In this document: piece by piece, positions 31,076-41,600 of the stretch
Layout: each line of letters begins with the position of its first letter
Numbering within the stretch: the stretch's first letter is position 1
Source of the DNA: CBDCWQ01 sp965223435
GTDB taxonomy: Bacteria; Myxococcota; Kuafuiibacteriia; Kuafuiibacteriales; Kuafuiibacteriaceae
Assembly (NCBI GenBank): GCA_965223435.1
Contig: CBDCWQ010000023.1
Span: 1,240,001 to 1,304,000 of the forward strand
Reading direction: 5' to 3'
Length of the DNA: 64,000 nucleotides
The notes under the pieces: model-generated
The model's input: only the letters and a program-made list of their open reading frames with translations
Told to the model about the DNA's origin: nothing
Database searches by the model: none
Made by a program: the position numbers and the translations under genes

Positions 31076-34045
31076 ATGGTGAAATCGACGGGTATGTGGC
31101 TCCGGGCGGCAAAGCCTTGGTGCGTTATGGGGCTTTTCGCAGCCGCGGCCGTATGCTGCACCGGTAACCCCAAGCCGATGCCGAAAGAAGTGGAAGAGGA
31201 AAAGGTCCGGTCTCCCCTCGAAATCAGCGAAGTGGTGAGCAAGAACGACGGAATTGCGGTGGATGAGCTCGGGGAAACCGACGACTGGATTGAGCTCATC
31301 AACACGGGAACTGCGACCCTGCAGCTCGCAGACTTCGCGCTGTCTGATGCCTCGGGAGAGGTGGCGCCCCTGTTCACGCGCGAACTCGCCCCTTTTGAGC
31401 TGGTGGTGTTGTTTGCCGACGGGGAGCCCGAACAAGGCGAACGCCATCTCCCTTTTCGCCTGAATGCTGCGGGTGACGAAGTGGTTCTTTTGGACAAGAA
31501 TCACAAGCCCTTGGAGCGGGTTGTGGTTCCCCCGCTCGAAAACAACGTGAGCTATGCCCGCCTCAACGATGGGTTTTCGCGTTGTGCCCATCCTACGCCT
31601 GGTCGCCAAAACGTCGATCCCTGTGGTCCTCCACCGCCTCCGGAGCTGCCTCAAGAGGTGACGTTTTCTCCCTATTCGTGGCCCTCGCCGTGGCCTCCGG
31701 CCGAAGGGCCGCTGGTGCTTTCTCGGCTCTCGCTTTTGCCCGCGAAGTCCATTGCCATCAGTCATTTGGGTCAAGATCCGGTCGATCTCGCAGACTGTAT
31801 GGTTCGCATTGCGGCGCACTTGCCGGGGGAACCGTGGCCTTCGTCGTCGAGCGGCGTGGGGTTGCCTTGTGGCGATGGCATGCTTGGGCCCGAGGGGCAG
31901 GCGCTCATCCCGGTGGCTGAAGCCGATGTGGCGGCGCTGACCTCAAGTGGGACGTTTGAAGGCGTGGTGACGCTTTATCTGGGTGAAGAGGTCGTCGATC
32001 GCGTGGACTTCATGCACTGGCCGTCCGGTGCCTTTTTGGCACGGACGCTCGATAAGGGCGGCCCCCATCGTTTTTGCCAAGAAGGCTCGGGCGACAGCTG
32101 CGTGCCATTGCGTTCTCGTCCGGTCGGCAATCGGTTGAGGCATCTATACACGGAGGGGGATTTTGGCGCGCTCTCGGAGGGCGGCACGGCTACCGGCGTG
32201 CAAACGGTCAAGGTGGTCATCGATATGAACGCCGGCGACGTCGTACACTTCTTGAGCGCAAAAACATGGCCGCTACACTACACTTTTGTGCGCCAAGTCA
32301 TCGAGAATCAGGCGCCCCTGGATCGGTGTGATCCAGGCGAGGCCTCGATTTTTCGTAGGGGGTGGGCTGCCTTCAGTCAAAGGGAGTACTTTCGTACCAC
32401 CGGTCGGCGTTATCTTTTGGCCAGTCTCCACAAGTACGGGAGTGCCGACCTTCACACCGTGGAGTTCTCCACGGGGGACGCCATTTTGCCTGAGTGGATG
32501 GAGCGTGCGTTTTTCGCTGCGACCCGTAGAGTCACGGAACCCACCTTGTGGGCCCTTCGGCCCGCAAGCGCTTCGCAGGTTTCGAAGGTTCGGAGAATCG
32601 AGGGGCGTTTGCCTCTGCTCGACCCCAACGCGCCGTTTCGGGGCGTGACCTATCAAGCCCTCAATCACGGCACGGGCTACGGCGTGCTCCGCTTTATTCC
32701 CGCGTTGGACTTGTCGGAACAAAGCATTGACATCAATACCATTGTGGTTACCGACGCTGTTCCCAACGATATAGCGTTTACGCGTGGCTTGATCACCGAG
32801 GCCTTTCAAACTCCGCTCGCGCACGTCAATGTCTTGAGCAAGAACCGAGGCACGCCCAATATGGCGCTCACGGACGCACGCGCCGATGACCGTATTGGAC
32901 CTCTCTTGGGTCAGCTGGTGCGGTTGGATGTTCAGGCCGATGGCTTTACTGTGGCCCGGGCGACGCCCGAAGAGGCTGAGGCCTTCTGGGAAAGCCAGCG
33001 GCCGAGCACGCCGGTGGCGACCCCGAGGCGCGATCTTTCGGTTCGTGGCATCCGGGATTTGGCGGTCAGCGGCCTAGAAGATCTTCCCTCTCTCGGTGCC
33101 AAAGCCGCACAGCTTGCTGAATTGGGGTCCATGACATCCAACCGGAGCCCATGTCGGGGAGCATTGCCGGTTCCTAAAGACGCCTTTGCGATTCCCGTTG
33201 TGCATTCGACCGAGCACTTCCAGGCAAGTGGCGCTCAAGCGCTGTTGACCGAGTTGTTGAATGACGCGGGTTTCAGAGCCGACCCAGAACAAAGGGCCCA
33301 AGGTCTGGCAGCGGTGCAGGAACGCATCCTTGCGCATCCGGTTGATGCGTCTTTGATGGATGAAGTCGTTCGGGCCCTGGAAGCCCGTTTTGGTGAACGA
33401 AGGGTGCGTTTTCGGAGCAGCAGCAACACCGAGGACCTCCCCAATTTCAACGGTGCTGGGTTGTACACTTCGGTGGGTACCCAAGCGGGGGGTGCGCCGT
33501 CCTTTGAGGATGCGGTCAAGACCGTATGGGCAAGCCTGTGGAACCTCCGTGCTTACGAGGAGCGAAGCTTTGCCAACATCGATCACCTTGCGACGGCTAT
33601 GGGCGTATTGGTTCACGAGGCTTTTGTATCCGAGCGAGCCAACGGCGTGGCTGTCAGCCGCAACGTCCTCGATCCCATTAGATCCGATGTCTACTACCTC
33701 AACGCTCAGTTTGGAGAGGCCTCCGTGACCAACCCTGCCCCCGGGGTGGGGACAGACGCGGTTTTGTATCGCTGGGGCCGAACGCCGCGCCTTCAATATC
33801 AGGCTCGAAGCACACTCACGCCGGAGTCCGTTCTTTCTTTGGCCGAGTCCGACGGCGTTGCCTGTACCCTTTTGGCGATTCACAACCACTTTGAGCCTCT
33901 ACTAGACCCCGAGGGCATGAACCGCTGGTTCGCCATGGAAATAGAATTCAAGTTTGTGGGTGCCGGTCGAGATCTGCTCGTCAAACAGGCACGCCCTTAT
34001 TCGTTTGGCCAAAGTGATGTGCCGAGCGACTGCCGCGAGTTCTGA
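31076..34045 (+). CDS. Lipoprotein: lamin-tail domain fused to PEP-utilising swivel and PEP/pyruvate-binding domains
   Basis: The 989-residue protein has ATG 31076 with AAGGGG upstream and a signal ending in FAAAAVCCTG, a probable lipobox. Residues of about 45-150 are a lamin-tail-like Ig domain (LEISEVVSKNDGI, DDWIELINTGTATLQLADFA). Around residue 583, FQTPLAHVNVLSKNRGTPN resembles the phosphohistidine swivel motif of PEP synthase and PPDK, with His583 in the right place. Residues of about 660-940 match the N-terminal ATP-grasp PEP/pyruvate-binding domain (VRFRSSSNTEDLPNFNGAG, VWASLWNLRAYEER, MGVLVHEAF). The domain order is swivel before ATP-grasp, the reverse of PEP synthase, and there is no PEP-binding TIM barrel. 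Being exported, it cannot easily meet ATP, so the role is unclear. It is the last gene of the DUF1592 operon direction and follows after 199 bp. Confidence 0.82.
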   Translation: MVKSTGMWLRAAKPWCVMGLFAAAAVCCTGNPKPMPKEVEEEKVRSPLEISEVVSKNDGIAVDELGETDDWIELINTGTATLQLADFALSDASGEVAPLFTRELAPFELVVLFADGEPEQGERHLPFRLNAAGDEVVLLDKNHKPLERVVVPPLENNVSYARLNDGFSRCAHPTPGRQNVDPCGPPPPPELPQEVTFSPYSWPSPWPPAEGPLVLSRLSLLPAKSIAISHLGQDPVDLADCMVRIAAHLPGEPWPSSSSGVGLPCGDGMLGPEGQALIPVAEADVAALTSSGTFEGVVTLYLGEEVVDRVDFMHWPSGAFLARTLDKGGPHRFCQEGSGDSCVPLRSRPVGNRLRHLYTEGDFGALSEGGTATGVQTVKVVIDMNAGDVVHFLSAKTWPLHYTFVRQVIENQAPLDRCDPGEASIFRRGWAAFSQREYFRTTGRRYLLASLHKYGSADLHTVEFSTGDAILPEWMERAFFAATRRVTEPTLWALRPASASQVSKVRRIEGRLPLLDPNAPFRGVTYQALNHGTGYGVLRFIPALDLSEQSIDINTIVVTDAVPNDIAFTRGLITEAFQTPLAHVNVLSKNRGTPNMALTDARADDRIGPLLGQLVRLDVQADGFTVARATPEEAEAFWESQRPSTPVATPRRDLSVRGIRDLAVSGLEDLPSLGAKAAQLAELGSMTSNRSPCRGALPVPKDAFAIPVVHSTEHFQASGAQALLTELLNDAGFRADPEQRAQGLAAVQERILAHPVDASLMDEVVRALEARFGERRVRFRSSSNTEDLPNFNGAGLYTSVGTQAGGAPSFEDAVKTVWASLWNLRAYEERSFANIDHLATAMGVLVHEAFVSERANGVAVSRNVLDPIRSDVYYLNAQFGEASVTNPAPGVGTDAVLYRWGRTPRLQYQARSTLTPESVLSLAESDGVACTLLAIHNHFEPLLDPEGMNRWFAMEIEFKFVGAGRDLLVKQARPYSFGQSDVPSDCREF

Positions 34046-34103
34046 TTTGGCCGTTTTGTTGCTTTTGGTCCAAAGGGCCGGTTACCGGGCGTTTTGAAAG
34101 ACG

Positions 34104-35117
34104 TTATGACTTCGCGCTGACGCGAAATTCTGCGGGACTGAGGCTCGTCCACCTTTTGAAGGCCCGTGTGAATGAGCTTTGCTGAGAAAAGCCGAGGAGG
34201 AATGCGACTTCGGCTACCGACAGCCCCGAGTCGAGAAGGTAGCGCTTCCCAAAGTCGGCACGTACCTCGTCGAGCACAACTTGAAAGACGGCTTCGTGTT
34301 CTTTCAACCGGCGCTGAAGGGTCCTTCCGGTGATCTTCATGGTTTTGGCGGTTTCGCTGAGTGAGGCCACCTGGCCCGCGCGGAGTTTTTCTGCGATGGC
34401 TCCGCGGACCTTGGTCAGGAAGTCTTTTTCGACCGCCACTTCGGTCAAAAGACGGCGTGCGTAACTGTCAAGAACCGGGCGTAAAGAAGCGTCTCCTTTA
34501 ACCGCTGGACGACTGAGAACCTCTGTGTCCAGGATAATCTCGTTCGCCGCACAGGAGAACTCAAGGCAGGTGGTACCCAGGACGCGGTGGTGTTCTTTGA
34601 GGTCGCTTTTGGCCGGGTGCTGGAAACGTACCACTTTGGGCGCGATGTGGGTCTCAGTGATCTGCCTTCCGAGAACCAACCACGTTGCGACAATAAATTC
34701 CGCAGCTTGTCTGGGGGAGCCCGAGGGTCGGGCGTCGAGGGTGTAGCCCAGGGTTGCGTTGTCACCCTCGATGTTGAGTCTCACTTCGGCGCCGCTATGA
34801 ATCAAAGAAGAGTAGCGTTCAATCTGTCGGTACCCGGCGCCCAGATCCCGCGCGTTGCGCATGGCGTAGTCTAAGACGCCGAATGCGCCGGGCTCGAGAT
34901 GTTCGGCTAAGTGTAGACCAAGATGGGGGTTGTTGCTGCGCGCTGCGACTTCTTCCCACAGACGGTAGACGGTGTCTTGATCCACGCGTTCCTCGGGGTC
35001 TTCGATGACTTCGGCGAGGCCGAGGCGGTCGACAAGGTCTTTGACATCGACGCCAAAACGAAAGGCGCCCTCGACCAGGATTCGCACGTAGGGTGTGGCG
35101 ACGGTGGCTGTGGACAT
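34104..35117 (-). CDS. AraC family transcriptional regulator, OruR-like
   Basis: The 337-residue regulator has an N-terminal arabinose-binding-type domain (about 1-200) of the OruR/ArgR-like AraC group (VRILVEGAFRFGVDVKDLV, RVDQDTVYRLWEEVAAR, NPHLGLHLAEHLEPGAFGVL). It ends in a two-HTH AraC DNA-binding domain (ASLSETAKTMKITGRTLQRR, LLDSGLSVAEVAFLLGFSQQ, SSFTRAFKRWTSLSPAEFR). It is divergent from the LamG/PD40 lipoprotein gene with a 72-bp gap and convergent with the PEP-domain lipoprotein gene. It could control either neighbour or itself. Its ligand is unknown; relatives with this N-terminal domain often sense fatty-acid-like or small organic molecules. Confidence 0.93.
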   Translation of the reverse strand: MSTATVATPYVRILVEGAFRFGVDVKDLVDRLGLAEVIEDPEERVDQDTVYRLWEEVAARSNNPHLGLHLAEHLEPGAFGVLDYAMRNARDLGAGYRQIERYSSLIHSGAEVRLNIEGDNATLGYTLDARPSGSPRQAAEFIVATWLVLGRQITETHIAPKVVRFQHPAKSDLKEHHRVLGTTCLEFSCAANEIILDTEVLSRPAVKGDASLRPVLDSYARRLLTEVAVEKDFLTKVRGAIAEKLRAGQVASLSETAKTMKITGRTLQRRLKEHEAVFQVVLDEVRADFGKRYLLDSGLSVAEVAFLLGFSQQSSFTRAFKRWTSLSPAEFRVSAKS

Positions 35118-35189
35118 GGGGTCGAACCCGGATATCGTAGCGCCTCAGTGGCAAGAAGGGAAGCCACGTAGCCCGAGCGCACTCTCGAA

Positions 35190-36938
35190 GTGCTAAGCTC
35201 AGGGGCAGTGCGCGCCCAGCCGGTTGTCTTGTTGGGGGTCATGCTCGTGGCCAGCATGGCCTGCGGTCGGTTTGGGTTCGACCCCCGCGATCTTGGGGGC
35301 TCAAGCGATGCCGGCGAGACCGATGGGGCGACGGGTGTTCCTGACTCCGGTCCCGATTCTGGTCCTGAACCCGAGCCCTCGATGCCGGTGCCTCTGGTCC
35401 AGTATTTCATCGACGAAGCGTCACAAGGGCAAGCGCCTTTGACGCTTGTGGATTCGGCCTCTGATCCCCTCAACCTCACCATGGACTACGTGGGGGCGTC
35501 TCCGTATTTCGCCGAAGGCGCCGGAGGGCGAGGGCGGCATCTTCGATTTTGGGCGCCCATAGGTCAGGGCAGCGGGGGGGCGGCAACAGATGCCAGTGGG
35601 ACCAAACTGGATCGGCTTCATGGGAGCACTGAGGTGACAGTGGAGCTGAAGTACATGATGGATAGCTGTGGAGACACGGCCCAGGTATCCGAGTCTCGGA
35701 TTTTTGGCATCAGTGATGGCAACGAGGGTGGGAGGGATGGCTGGCTTGCGATTCGCATGAACGATGGGATCGACGTTTTGGCGGTGAGGTTTTCCGGGGG
35801 GAGCAATTGGACGATCTACCGCTTGGGGCCCACCGATGACGATTGCCCCATTCGGTCTCCATCGGTTGTCCACTGGGTACTTGATACCAACAACCCTACG
35901 CCCAGCGAGCGGGTGCGGGGATATGTGGATGGGGTGCCGGTCCCTTTGGCTGAAGCGCCACCGGCTCAGGGCGCAACCATTGACCTTGGCCCCAATACGC
36001 GTCGTCTGTACCTCGGGCGTCCCCATTTTGGGGTTCGGACCTTCCAGGGCCGCATTTGGTACGCGGCCCTCTACGAACGCGCGCTGACCGAGGCTCAAGT
36101 CGGGGCGCAGGTGGCTTTGCTCGCGCGCAATGATTCTGCCGAGGTCGCCGTGCCGGTCGACCTCTTGTCACCGTTTACAGCCGTGGAATTGGTGACGGGC
36201 CTGAATACGCTACGCGACCAAGACGATCTGACCTTGTCGGCAACGATGCGCGAGGCGTATTTTAACAGCGGACGCTTGATCTGGCGGAGCGTGCGCTCAA
36301 GCGAAAATGACCCATGGGGCACACCTTCGTTGGTCGATGAGCTGAACTCAACCACGCTGGATACAGAACCCCGGCTTTCCTTAGATGGTTTGACGATGTA
36401 TTTCTCCAGTGACAGGGTCCATCCGATGGCCCTTGGCCAATCAGACATTTACGTGGCTACGCGCAGCAGTTCGACATCTGACTGGGGCACGCCGGTTCCG
36501 GTGGTTGCGTTGAACAGCGTCTCAAACGAAGGGAGTCCTGCGGTTTCTGCCGACCACCGATTCTTGTTATTCAGTTCCGCCAGACCGGGCGGGAGTGGAA
36601 GCTGGGACCTCTATTTTTCTACGCGCGAAACCGTCACTGAACCGTGGGGTGCGCCTCAACCGGTGGAAATCAACTCCAGCGGCGCGGAGCTCAGCCCTTG
36701 GATTGATGCCTCCAAGACCCTCCTGTATTTTTCGAGCAATCGCGAACCTTCCAACAGCTTCGATCTTTGGGTGTCCGCGCGTGACAGTGTGGCCGACCCC
36801 TTCATGGTTGCAGAGCCGGTTAGAGGCGTGGATGACGACACCCAAGAGGACGACCCTTGGCTGTCTTCGGACCTTCGAACGCTCTACTTTACCCGCGGTA
36901 GAACCGGCGAGCGCAGGCTTTTTCGAGCGACGCGTTGA
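35190..36938 (+). CDS. Lipoprotein with LamG-like and PD40 (TolB-like) repeats
   Basis: This is a 582-residue exported protein. The signal ends in LVASMACGRFGFDP; this CGRFGFD start is typical of myxobacterial lipoproteins. A Pro/Asp/Ser linker follows. Residues of about 65-310 form a concanavalin/LamG-type domain (VTVELKYMMDS, VRGYVDGVPVPL, RRLYLGRPHFGVRTFQGRIW and YAALYERALTEAQV). Residues of about 325-580 hold four WD40-like PD40 strands (LSLDGLTMYFSSDR, VSADHRFLLFSSARPGG, IDASKTLLYFSSNR, LSSDLRTLYFTRGR). The start is uncertain: GTG 35190 or GTG 35208. It probably binds glycans or proteins on the cell surface. A 222-bp gap with AT-richer stretches separates it from the next gene. Confidence 0.82.
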   Translation: MLSSGAVRAQPVVLLGVMLVASMACGRFGFDPRDLGGSSDAGETDGATGVPDSGPDSGPEPEPSMPVPLVQYFIDEASQGQAPLTLVDSASDPLNLTMDYVGASPYFAEGAGGRGRHLRFWAPIGQGSGGAATDASGTKLDRLHGSTEVTVELKYMMDSCGDTAQVSESRIFGISDGNEGGRDGWLAIRMNDGIDVLAVRFSGGSNWTIYRLGPTDDDCPIRSPSVVHWVLDTNNPTPSERVRGYVDGVPVPLAEAPPAQGATIDLGPNTRRLYLGRPHFGVRTFQGRIWYAALYERALTEAQVGAQVALLARNDSAEVAVPVDLLSPFTAVELVTGLNTLRDQDDLTLSATMREAYFNSGRLIWRSVRSSENDPWGTPSLVDELNSTTLDTEPRLSLDGLTMYFSSDRVHPMALGQSDIYVATRSSSTSDWGTPVPVVALNSVSNEGSPAVSADHRFLLFSSARPGGSGSWDLYFSTRETVTEPWGAPQPVEINSSGAELSPWIDASKTLLYFSSNREPSNSFDLWVSARDSVADPFMVAEPVRGVDDDTQEDDPWLSSDLRTLYFTRGRTGERRLFRATR

Positions 36939-37160
36939 ACGCTTGAGCAATATGCCCCGCAACAAATCTTTTCCGGCACCTGCAATACCCACATATCAGC
37001 ACACAGATAAAAACCAAAAAGGGGAGCAATACCAAGGCACCGAAGTCGTTTCGATAACAGATCTGGTGAAGCAATGTGGTTTGCTGTAGTCTGTGCGTTT
37101 GGCGTTTGAAGCAAAGCATCGACCGGAACCCAGACGTGATCGTACTGCCGAGGTGGCGAG

Positions 37161-38231
37161 ATGAGGACAACGTATCATTTAATCTTTTCCCTTGCATTCT
37201 TAGGACTGTCAGCGAATTGCAATAGCGTCATCGATGGTCGCGAGGATTTGGGTGCGACCCACAACAACCCCAGAAGCCTTGGTCGCAATTCGGGCGACGA
37301 CCATCTGGGCGACGATAACTCGGGCGACGACAGCTTAGGTGGCGATAACTCCGGTGGCGATAACTCAAGGGACGACATCTTGGGCGGTGATAACTCCGGC
37401 GGTGATAGCTCCGGTGGCGATGACTCGGGTGGCGATGACTCGGGTGGCGATAACTCGGGTGGCGATAACTCGGGTGGCGATAACTCGGGTGGCGATAACT
37501 CGGGGGTGGCGCCGCTTTTTCAAGACACCATTCAGACAGGAACCTCTCCGTGGGGTCTTACCCAGCTCCGTACCGACGCACCTTACGGCACCAAAACGAA
37601 ACCTCAACCGTCCACCGACGATTCTTTGGGGGCAAGCATTACTCGCGTTCCCGACCCCGCGGGGGGCGACGGATACGCTCTAAGACTGTACATTGATTGC
37701 GCAACGCATAAGTCCGGTCGAGCACAGGTTGGCTGGTATAGCTTCTCACCTAGAGACCAACTGTATCAGTTGCTCGCCAGCGAGATGTATGTGAGCGCCG
37801 AGTTCTATATTCCTGAGGAGATGACCGGGCACAACTGGATCGTTTTCGCCGACTGGCACCAAGTTGACGATAACGGTGGCAGCCGGACTCACAACAGTCC
37901 CAATTTAGGGCTGGGCGCCAACGGTGCGTTTCATTCCAGCTGGCGAAACTGGAACCCAGGCAGTGGCGTCATCGGCACGCTGCCGGTGGGCGAGTGGTTT
38001 CACATTGAGGGCTACCGGAAATGGAGTACGACGGATACGGGTGCCATGCGATGGTGGTTGAATGGGTCACTTATTTACGAAATTACGGATGTACAGACCG
38101 CCAACGAAAATCAAACCCACGGGGAGATGTATTTTAAGCTGGCGGGAGCTGGGAGGGCTACGTCCCCCAGTCCGCAGGCCTGGTACATTCGGAACCTTCG
38201 TTACAATGATACGTATATGGGTCCGCGCTGA
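37161..38231 (+). CDS. Secreted polysaccharide-lyase/lectin-like protein with Asp-Asn-Gly repeat linker
   Basis: The 356-residue protein has an N-terminal signal (MRTTYHLIFSLAFLGLSANC). The Cys could be lipidated, but Asn just before it makes a poor lipobox. Residues of about 43-115 are nearly uniform acidic pentapeptides (DNSGG type). Residues of about 120-356 are a jelly-roll domain like heparin-lyase/PL-type polysaccharide lyases and LamG folds (YALRLYIDCATHKSGRAQVG, VSAEFYIPEEMTGHNWIVFA, EWFHIEGYRKWSTTD, WWLNGSLIYEITDVQ). Family assignment is tentative and a lyase active site was not verified. ATG 37161 has GAGG upstream. A GC hairpin (38232-38247) follows the stop. Confidence 0.75.
   Translation: MRTTYHLIFSLAFLGLSANCNSVIDGREDLGATHNNPRSLGRNSGDDHLGDDNSGDDSLGGDNSGGDNSRDDILGGDNSGGDSSGGDDSGGDDSGGDNSGGDNSGGDNSGGDNSGVAPLFQDTIQTGTSPWGLTQLRTDAPYGTKTKPQPSTDDSLGASITRVPDPAGGDGYALRLYIDCATHKSGRAQVGWYSFSPRDQLYQLLASEMYVSAEFYIPEEMTGHNWIVFADWHQVDDNGGSRTHNSPNLGLGANGAFHSSWRNWNPGSGVIGTLPVGEWFHIEGYRKWSTTDTGAMRWWLNGSLIYEITDVQTANENQTHGEMYFKLAGAGRATSPSPQAWYIRNLRYNDTYMGPR
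37287..37505 (+). repeat. 15-bp in-frame minisatellite encoding an acidic linker
   Basis: About 14.5 tandem 15-bp units of the form ggtggcgataactcg run in frame inside the lectin-like gene. The 3' units are identical or nearly so, and the 5' units have diverged (NSGDD, HLGDD, SLGGD, NSRDD). Identity at the 3' end suggests recent expansion by slippage. The unit length is a multiple of 3, so copy number change alters linker length without a frameshift. Confidence 0.92.
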
Positions 38232-38649
38232 CACCAAGCGTTTGGTGGCCCATCTCGAACCAAGGGCTCAACACTGTTCCTAACCTCCATCATTGGGAAC
38301 CCAACACCAACGCGGTACCCTCATCGGTGATCTCACCCTCCGAGGGTGTTAGGCGAGCTGCCAAGCACCAAGGCGTTCACGTTTCTACGGCCCACGCATG
38401 GAGTGTCTGCCGGACCATACATCTTGCGTATTTCGCCCATTTGTTGGCTCTTTTTGGAGACGGTGTAACATCGGCGGGGCGGTCTTTATTGCGGGTGGAT
38501 GACGCGAGAGGTTCCGTACGCGAAGGCTTTGGCGACCGTCGCATACTCCTTGTGCTGAGCACGATCCGTACGGCCTTGGCCCGAACATTGCTCTTATCGG
38601 CAAGAGAAGCGGCATGCATGAGTCGTTTCGAGATAGAGGAATGGCTAGA
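38232..38649 (+). other. 418-bp gap with hairpins upstream of the RHS gene
   Basis: No supported gene is present. A stem at 38232-38237/38242-38247 (caccaa/ttggtg, loop gcgt) starts one base after the preceding stop codon and may end that transcript. A second stem lies at 38334-38339/38343-38348 (caccct/agggtg). An open frame at 38327-38707 on the plus strand overlaps the RHS start and has no family resemblance. The RHS promoter probably lies in this gap but was not identified. Confidence 0.5.
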
Positions 38650-41600
38650 ATGGATTTACCAAGGCTTTGTGGACGTAGCATTAAAACGCGGACGTCAATC
38701 TTTTTGACCCTTTGTGGTTTTGTGGTTGGGTGCGGCAGCACCGTGGAGCGGAGTCGCGAGCGGGAGCACGACGATTCGGCGCCCGCGACTGCGGAAGATG
38801 TTGAAGAAGTCTTTGACGAGGCTGTGGGTACGCTGCCGGGGCGCATCACGGTCAATAATTTTGGTGCCGCTCAGTATGCGATCGACATCTCGGTGCCCCC
38901 GGGGACCGGGGCGGTTCAGCCGGCCTTGAAGCTGCGCTACGATAGCCGGTCGAACCGAAACGGCGTCCTTGGGGTGGGGTGGTCTTTGGGGGGCCTGTCA
39001 GCGATTCTTCGTACGCCCTCATCCATACGACATGACGGTGTGATCGACCCAGTGGACTTTGATCAAAAAGATCGACTGAGTATAGACGGTCAACGACTGC
39101 GACGGGTCTTGCGAGGATATTGGAAAAAGTCATCGGTGTATAAGACGGAAGTTGACAGCTTCGCGCGCATTTTTATGCACGACGGTTATTTTGTTTCCAA
39201 AACAAAGTCCGGTTTGTTGATGCGATATGGTTACACCGAGGACGCAAAGTTCTCTCTGTCGGGGAAAGGGACGGTGCTGTGGCAGCTCGATCGCGTGAGT
39301 GATCGTTTTGGCAATTTCATGGATGTTGAGTACGAAAGTTCGGAAGATGCCAGCGAGCAATATGTTGCTCGCATCAAGTATACCGGTCACGAAACCGAGA
39401 ATGTTGAACCAGACCGCTTCGTCGAATTCGTATACGAAAGCAGACCTGACCAAGTCTTGAAGTTTGGCGCGGGGGCGAGAACAGCTTTGCGAAAGCGACT
39501 GAGCGCGATCGTCGTTCGGGTCGGGAAAGAAGTAGTGCGGGAGTACCGAATGACGTACCAGCAAAGCCGTATTTCGAATGCGAGCCAACTGATCGCCGTT
39601 CGAGAGGTCACTGGGGAGACCGGAAAGGACGGCAACTTGATTGCGCTTCGGCCTACAAAGTTTTTTTGGCGGAACGGACCCAAGTCGCTCACAGACAAGG
39701 TTTCCTCCACCGATGTGCCCTTGGCGGGTGTCTCCGAGTCTGTGCCTCATCGGGTTCATGTCACGGGAGACTTTGATGGCGATGGTCGTACGGACATCTT
39801 GATTGGGACTGCCGGCACATCGGGCCGCGTACTTCCGGGCACGACAACGCTTACAGCTTATTTGTCGACCAAGAAGGAGACCGCGGAAGTGGTCGATCTT
39901 GGCCCAGCCTGCGCGGCAGGCGGTCAAAAGAAAGTGCTCGCAACCGGCGACTTTAATGCCGACGGACTCACGGACTTCGTGGTCTCGTGTGTGGGTTCGG
40001 CGAAAGAGACCGCGGACAATCCCGATGGCGGCGCTTCGGCTGGTGCTTGGCATGTCTATGCCGCGCGGCCCGGCGGTTCCTTCGAACGGATTCGAGCATT
40101 GAGGACGCCTGTCGTCAGACCTCCCTTTCATACCTGTGGACAGATTCGTGGCTCGGGAGACTTTAATGGTGATGGAGCGACCGATATTCTCCTTTCTAAG
40201 TGCGTTATGCTTGCCCGACCGAATGTTTTTCGTCCTAACCAAGGCAAGTGGGTGTTTTCGACCGTGGTCTCCACGAAGCAAAATGAGTATTTTCGTGCGA
40301 CGGATCGAGTTGCCGATGAGGACTATTTGCGTCTCCTTGGTTTTTTTGTCGGTGACGTGAATGGCGATGGAGTGAGCGACCTCTTCTTCGAGCTCGCGAA
40401 GGATTTAAACCTCAAGCATCCGAAAGACGAAACCTATCAAGCTGAATTGGTCACACTCGTAGGCCAAGGCAATGGCACTTTTGTTGAGGCTGAACCGACG
40501 CCTTTGGGGCTGCGGAAATACGCCCGTGTCCAGACGACCGGCGATTTTAATGGTGACGGCCTGACCGATCTCTTGCTTGCTGAGCAGGGGAAGGATTTTT
40601 TCGCCAGGCAGGACCGGATCTCCGGTAAACCGTCGATTCTTTTTTCTTCCGGGGACGGGCGTTTTGTAGAGTTTTCTACCAACATTTCCATCACGGGGTT
40701 TCGGTCCGTAAGCCAAGTGGTTGCCGCTGGCGATTTTGATGGGGATGGCAATACCGACGTCGTACTTTCGAAGAGGCAGGAGCGTCGCGCCGACGCGCAT
40801 CGAACGCTGTGGCGTTTCCGAACCATGTCCGACACGCACGCCTCTTTTAGCGATGTACGACTATCTCCCAAGGGTGGTGGTGCTTGGGCCGCAACGACGG
40901 GCGATTTTCGCGGAGACGGTCGCACGGAGATCCTGTCGGTCAAGGGCGATGGTCAGGGTCGGATGGTCGCGGGCAACGCACGAACCTTTGGACTGGCCGA
41001 AAGCAGCATCGATCGTATCACCGGTGTTGAGAACGGAATGGGGGCCATCACGAAAATTCAATATCAGAGGATTACAAACCCACAGCGCGAGAACGAATCG
41101 CCCATCTATGTGAAGGGAGGCGGTGCGGAATATCCGGTGGCCGACGTGCAGTCGCCGATGGTTGTGGTGTCCAAGGTGTCGGAGGACACAGGGTTTGGCA
41201 AACCCAACAGGTTTAACGACGTTCTGTATCACTATGCCCATGCCCGCATTGACCGTGTGGGTCGTGGATTCTTGGGCTTCCAAATCTTTGAATCCTACGA
41301 TCTCCTGCGGAATCTTTCGGTTCACGAAACACTGTCTCAGGCGTTTCCGCATCTCGGAATGACGCTTGAAAAGAATAGCTGTGCGCACGATGGACCGGAG
41401 GACACGCGAGGTCAAAGACTCAAACGGGTAAGCAACGTGTTAGGAGCAGTTGGGACAACGACGAGGGAGGTTACACAGGGCGAGTGGACTCGATGGCTGG
41501 ATCGAGATGATCCGAGTCATACAGGCGACTTTGAATCGATCGCACATCATATCGAGGATGGCACTTTACCTTGCGATAATCCGACGGGGATTGAGTGCCT

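Noticed and set aside
30788..31819. 343-codon open frame on the minus strand
   Set aside because: It overlaps two real plus-strand genes at both ends and has no recognisable domain.
37287..37505. Possible CRISPR array
   Set aside because: The 15-bp units are head-to-tail without spacers, in frame within a gene; a coding minisatellite.
38327..38707. 126-codon plus-strand open frame before the RHS gene
   Set aside because: It overlaps the RHS start out of frame, lacks a ribosome binding site and resembles no family.
39130..40281. 383-codon open frame on the minus strand
   Set aside because: Antisense to the SpvB/FG-GAP part of the RHS gene; only the plus strand shows repeat structure.
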